Shown here piece by piece: positions 62,406 to 64,000 of a stretch of DNA of 64,000 nucleotides. A program made the translations under genes and the position numbers. The stretch is from Drosophila persimilis (lineage: Eukaryota > Arthropoda > Insecta > Diptera > Drosophilidae): the NCBI RefSeq assembly GCF_003286085.1, contig NW_020825438.1, forward strand, positions 1-64,000. Reading direction: 5' to 3'. A model generated the notes under the pieces. The model did no database searches, was not told the origin of the DNA, and saw only the letters and a program-made list of their open reading frames with translations. Positions within the stretch are counted from its first letter, which is position 1. The number at the start of each line of letters is the position of its first letter.

Positions 62406-64000
62406 ATGAATCGACTTACATGGAGCTGGTTGCTAGTGGCCCTGGTCTCCTTGGCCAGGAGCTGTAAGTATTCGATAGATCGATGTTATATATTCCATTA
62501 TATCTTCTAATGGAACCCTCTCTCTCTCTATCTTTCGGATAGCTCCTGTTCCCAGTCGGCAGTACAGCTGCATGAGCTACATGGAGAACGATAGCTCCCT
62601 GCACGACGATGACTCCGAGCAGGACAATAGCGGGGAGCTGCTGGAGCAGCAGCTCGAGCCCAGTGCAATTCCTAATGAGCCGCACAGACGCAGCTGCTCC
62701 GAGGGATACACCTTCTGCTTTACCCTGTGGAATCAGAGCTTGAATAGCACGAGTATACTCAAGCAAGGTGAGTGTCCAAAGAGACATAGAGACATACCTC
62801 ATCCCAATAAATCTATCGATTGCTCAATCCACAGGCTGCTGGAAGGACAACACTGATCGAAACTCCATCTGCAACCCGTCGGAGTGCATCAGCACAGCCC
62901 CCACGTCGAGGACCAGCTCTTTGTACTATTGCTGCTGTTCGGGAGATGTGTGCAATACGAAGTTTTCTGTGGTGGAACCCGCACCCCTGGAGCTGGGCTC
63001 CAACGATGTCCGTTCCCCGCTCACCAATCTGGCGACGACCAAGCAGCACCAGTCCTTCCTGGCTGGCACAATGCTGGGCGTTGCTGGTGGAGTCACTGCC
63101 ATCATGATTGGCATCTTCCTAGCCGTGCAGTATTGTCGGGGGCCCAAGGAGAAGCCGGAGCCAGAGGAATCCCCTCTGGCACCGTCGGGACCAGGCTACA
63201 GTTCTAATCTGCGAAATGTGGACAACATGAATCTAATTGGAATGCTAGGCAGTGGAAAGTACGGGACTGTCATGAAGGGTCTGCTGCACGACCAGGAGGT
63301 GGCTGTAAAGATCTATCCCGAGGAGCATCATCAGTACTATGTGAATGAGAGGAATATATACGCTTTGCCCCTGATGGATTGTCCGGCTTTGTTGAGTTAC
63401 TTTGGTAAGAAACCACCACTGGGAGGTGCGACAGCTCCATTTTAATAGGTATTTTACTCTTTTAGGATACGATGAGCGCTGCACCATGGACGGACGGATG
63501 GAGTACCAGCTGGTGTTATCGCTGGCTCCATTGGGGTGCCTTCAGGACTGGCTGATAGCCAACACCCTGGACTTTTCCCAATGCTGCGGCATGCTACGCT
63601 CCATCACGCGCGGCATCTCCCACCTGCACACGGAACTGCGGCTGGGGGACCAGCACAAACCCTGCGTGGCCCATCGCGACATCAATACGAGAAACGTCCT
63701 TGTCCAGGCAGATCTCTCGTGCTGCATTGCGGACTTTGGCTTTGCTCTGAAAGTGTTTGGGTCCAAGTACGAGTACAAGGGCGAGGTGGCCATGGCCGAG
63801 ACGAAGAGCATCAATGAGGTGGGAACGCTGCGCTACATGGCCCCAGAGCTCCTGGAGGGAGCCGTCAATCTGCGAGACTGCGAGACGTCCCTCAAACAGA
63901 TGGATGTCTATGCGCTCGGACTCGTTCTCTGGGAAGTGTCCACTCGCTGCGCAGACTTTTATGCCGCTGGACAGATGACGCCGCCCTACAAGGCCCCATA
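62406..64000 (+). CDS. wit: wishful thinking, type II BMP receptor Ser/Thr kinase (3' end outside the window)
   Basis: Exons 62406-62463, 62543-62767, 62835-63404 and 63466 to the window end code the first ~462 residues. Signal peptide MNRLTWSWLLVALVSLARS; a Cys-rich receptor ectodomain (YSCMSYMEND ... GCWKDN ... YYCCCSGDVCN); a membrane helix near residues 170-192 (GVAGGVTAIMIGIFLAVQYC). The kinase has glycine loop LGSGKYGTV (~232), VAVKIYPEEH (~250), the catalytic loop HRDINTRNVLV (~353), DFGFALK, and MAPELLEGAVNLRDCE. An Asn in place of Lys in the HRD loop is shared with vertebrate BMPR2 (HRDLNSRN), and the LEGAVNLRDCE block is also BMPR2-like. In flies wit is the postmitotic neuronal receptor for Gbb at the neuromuscular junction. 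The partner type I receptors are not in this window. Confidence 0.95.

Overview
This is genomic DNA of a fruit fly (genus Drosophila). Genes are split by short introns with GT/AG borders, the AT-rich spacers carry DINE-1/INE-1 type repeats, and every recognised product matches a Drosophila protein (Gad1, wit, Faa, Fit1, Mocs1, Pfdn2, Pex10, an RpS6 paralogue). From memory, their D. melanogaster counterparts mostly lie on chromosome arm 3L (Muller element D), but at separate places (about 62, 64 and 68). The window therefore looks like Muller D of a rearranged species. The DINE-1 subtype suggests the obscura group, where this element forms the X arm XR in some species. Both the species and the arm are inferences.

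Layout: (1) 2.1-5.2 kb, minus: a TMEM184-family membrane protein with two alternative last exons. (2) 6.5-7.2 kb, minus: an intronless, diverged RpS6 paralogue. (3) 9.4-10.7 kb, minus: a secreted low-complexity Pro/Gln-rich protein of unknown function. (4) 13.5-14.6 kb: a DINE-1 element cluster. (5) 15.0-18.5 kb, plus: a five-RRM protein of the RBM12 family, tail to tail with Pex10 (minus, 18.6-19.6 kb). (6) 20.6-22.6 kb, plus: Mocs1, encoding MOCS1A and MOCS1B through competing splice acceptors, tail to tail with Pfdn2 (minus, 22.9-23.4 kb). (7) 25.4-27.5 kb, minus: Fit1 (kindlin). (8) 30.3-36.0 kb, plus: a ten-exon CFAP410/C21orf2 orthologue. (9) 36-38.3 kb: a repeat-rich spacer with a second, decayed DINE-1 copy. 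(10) 40.5-42.2 kb, minus: a small secreted cysteine-rich protein with a duplicated motif. (11) 47.5-56.4 kb, plus: Gad1. (12) 57.9-59.6 kb, plus: Faa. (13) 62.4 kb to the end, plus: wit, cut off inside its kinase domain.

Most genes are unrelated housekeeping or neuronal genes that are neighbours by chance. A loose theme at the right end is synapse biology: Gad1 makes GABA and wit is the type II BMP receptor of motor neurons. Exon joins were worked out by hand from splice sites and reading frame. For Gad1, Faa, CFAP410, Mocs1, Pex10, Pfdn2 and TMEM184 the joined frames are open and close on the length expected for the family. No microbial features (operons, CRISPR, insertion sequences) are present. 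The points most worth a second look are the Mocs1 acceptor pair 13 nt apart, GA tracts inside and outside the DINE-1 copies (candidate dosage-compensation entry sites if this is an X arm), a 159-bp inverted-repeat element at 44.5 kb, the cysteine-rich secreted protein, and repeats lying at the apparent synteny joins.
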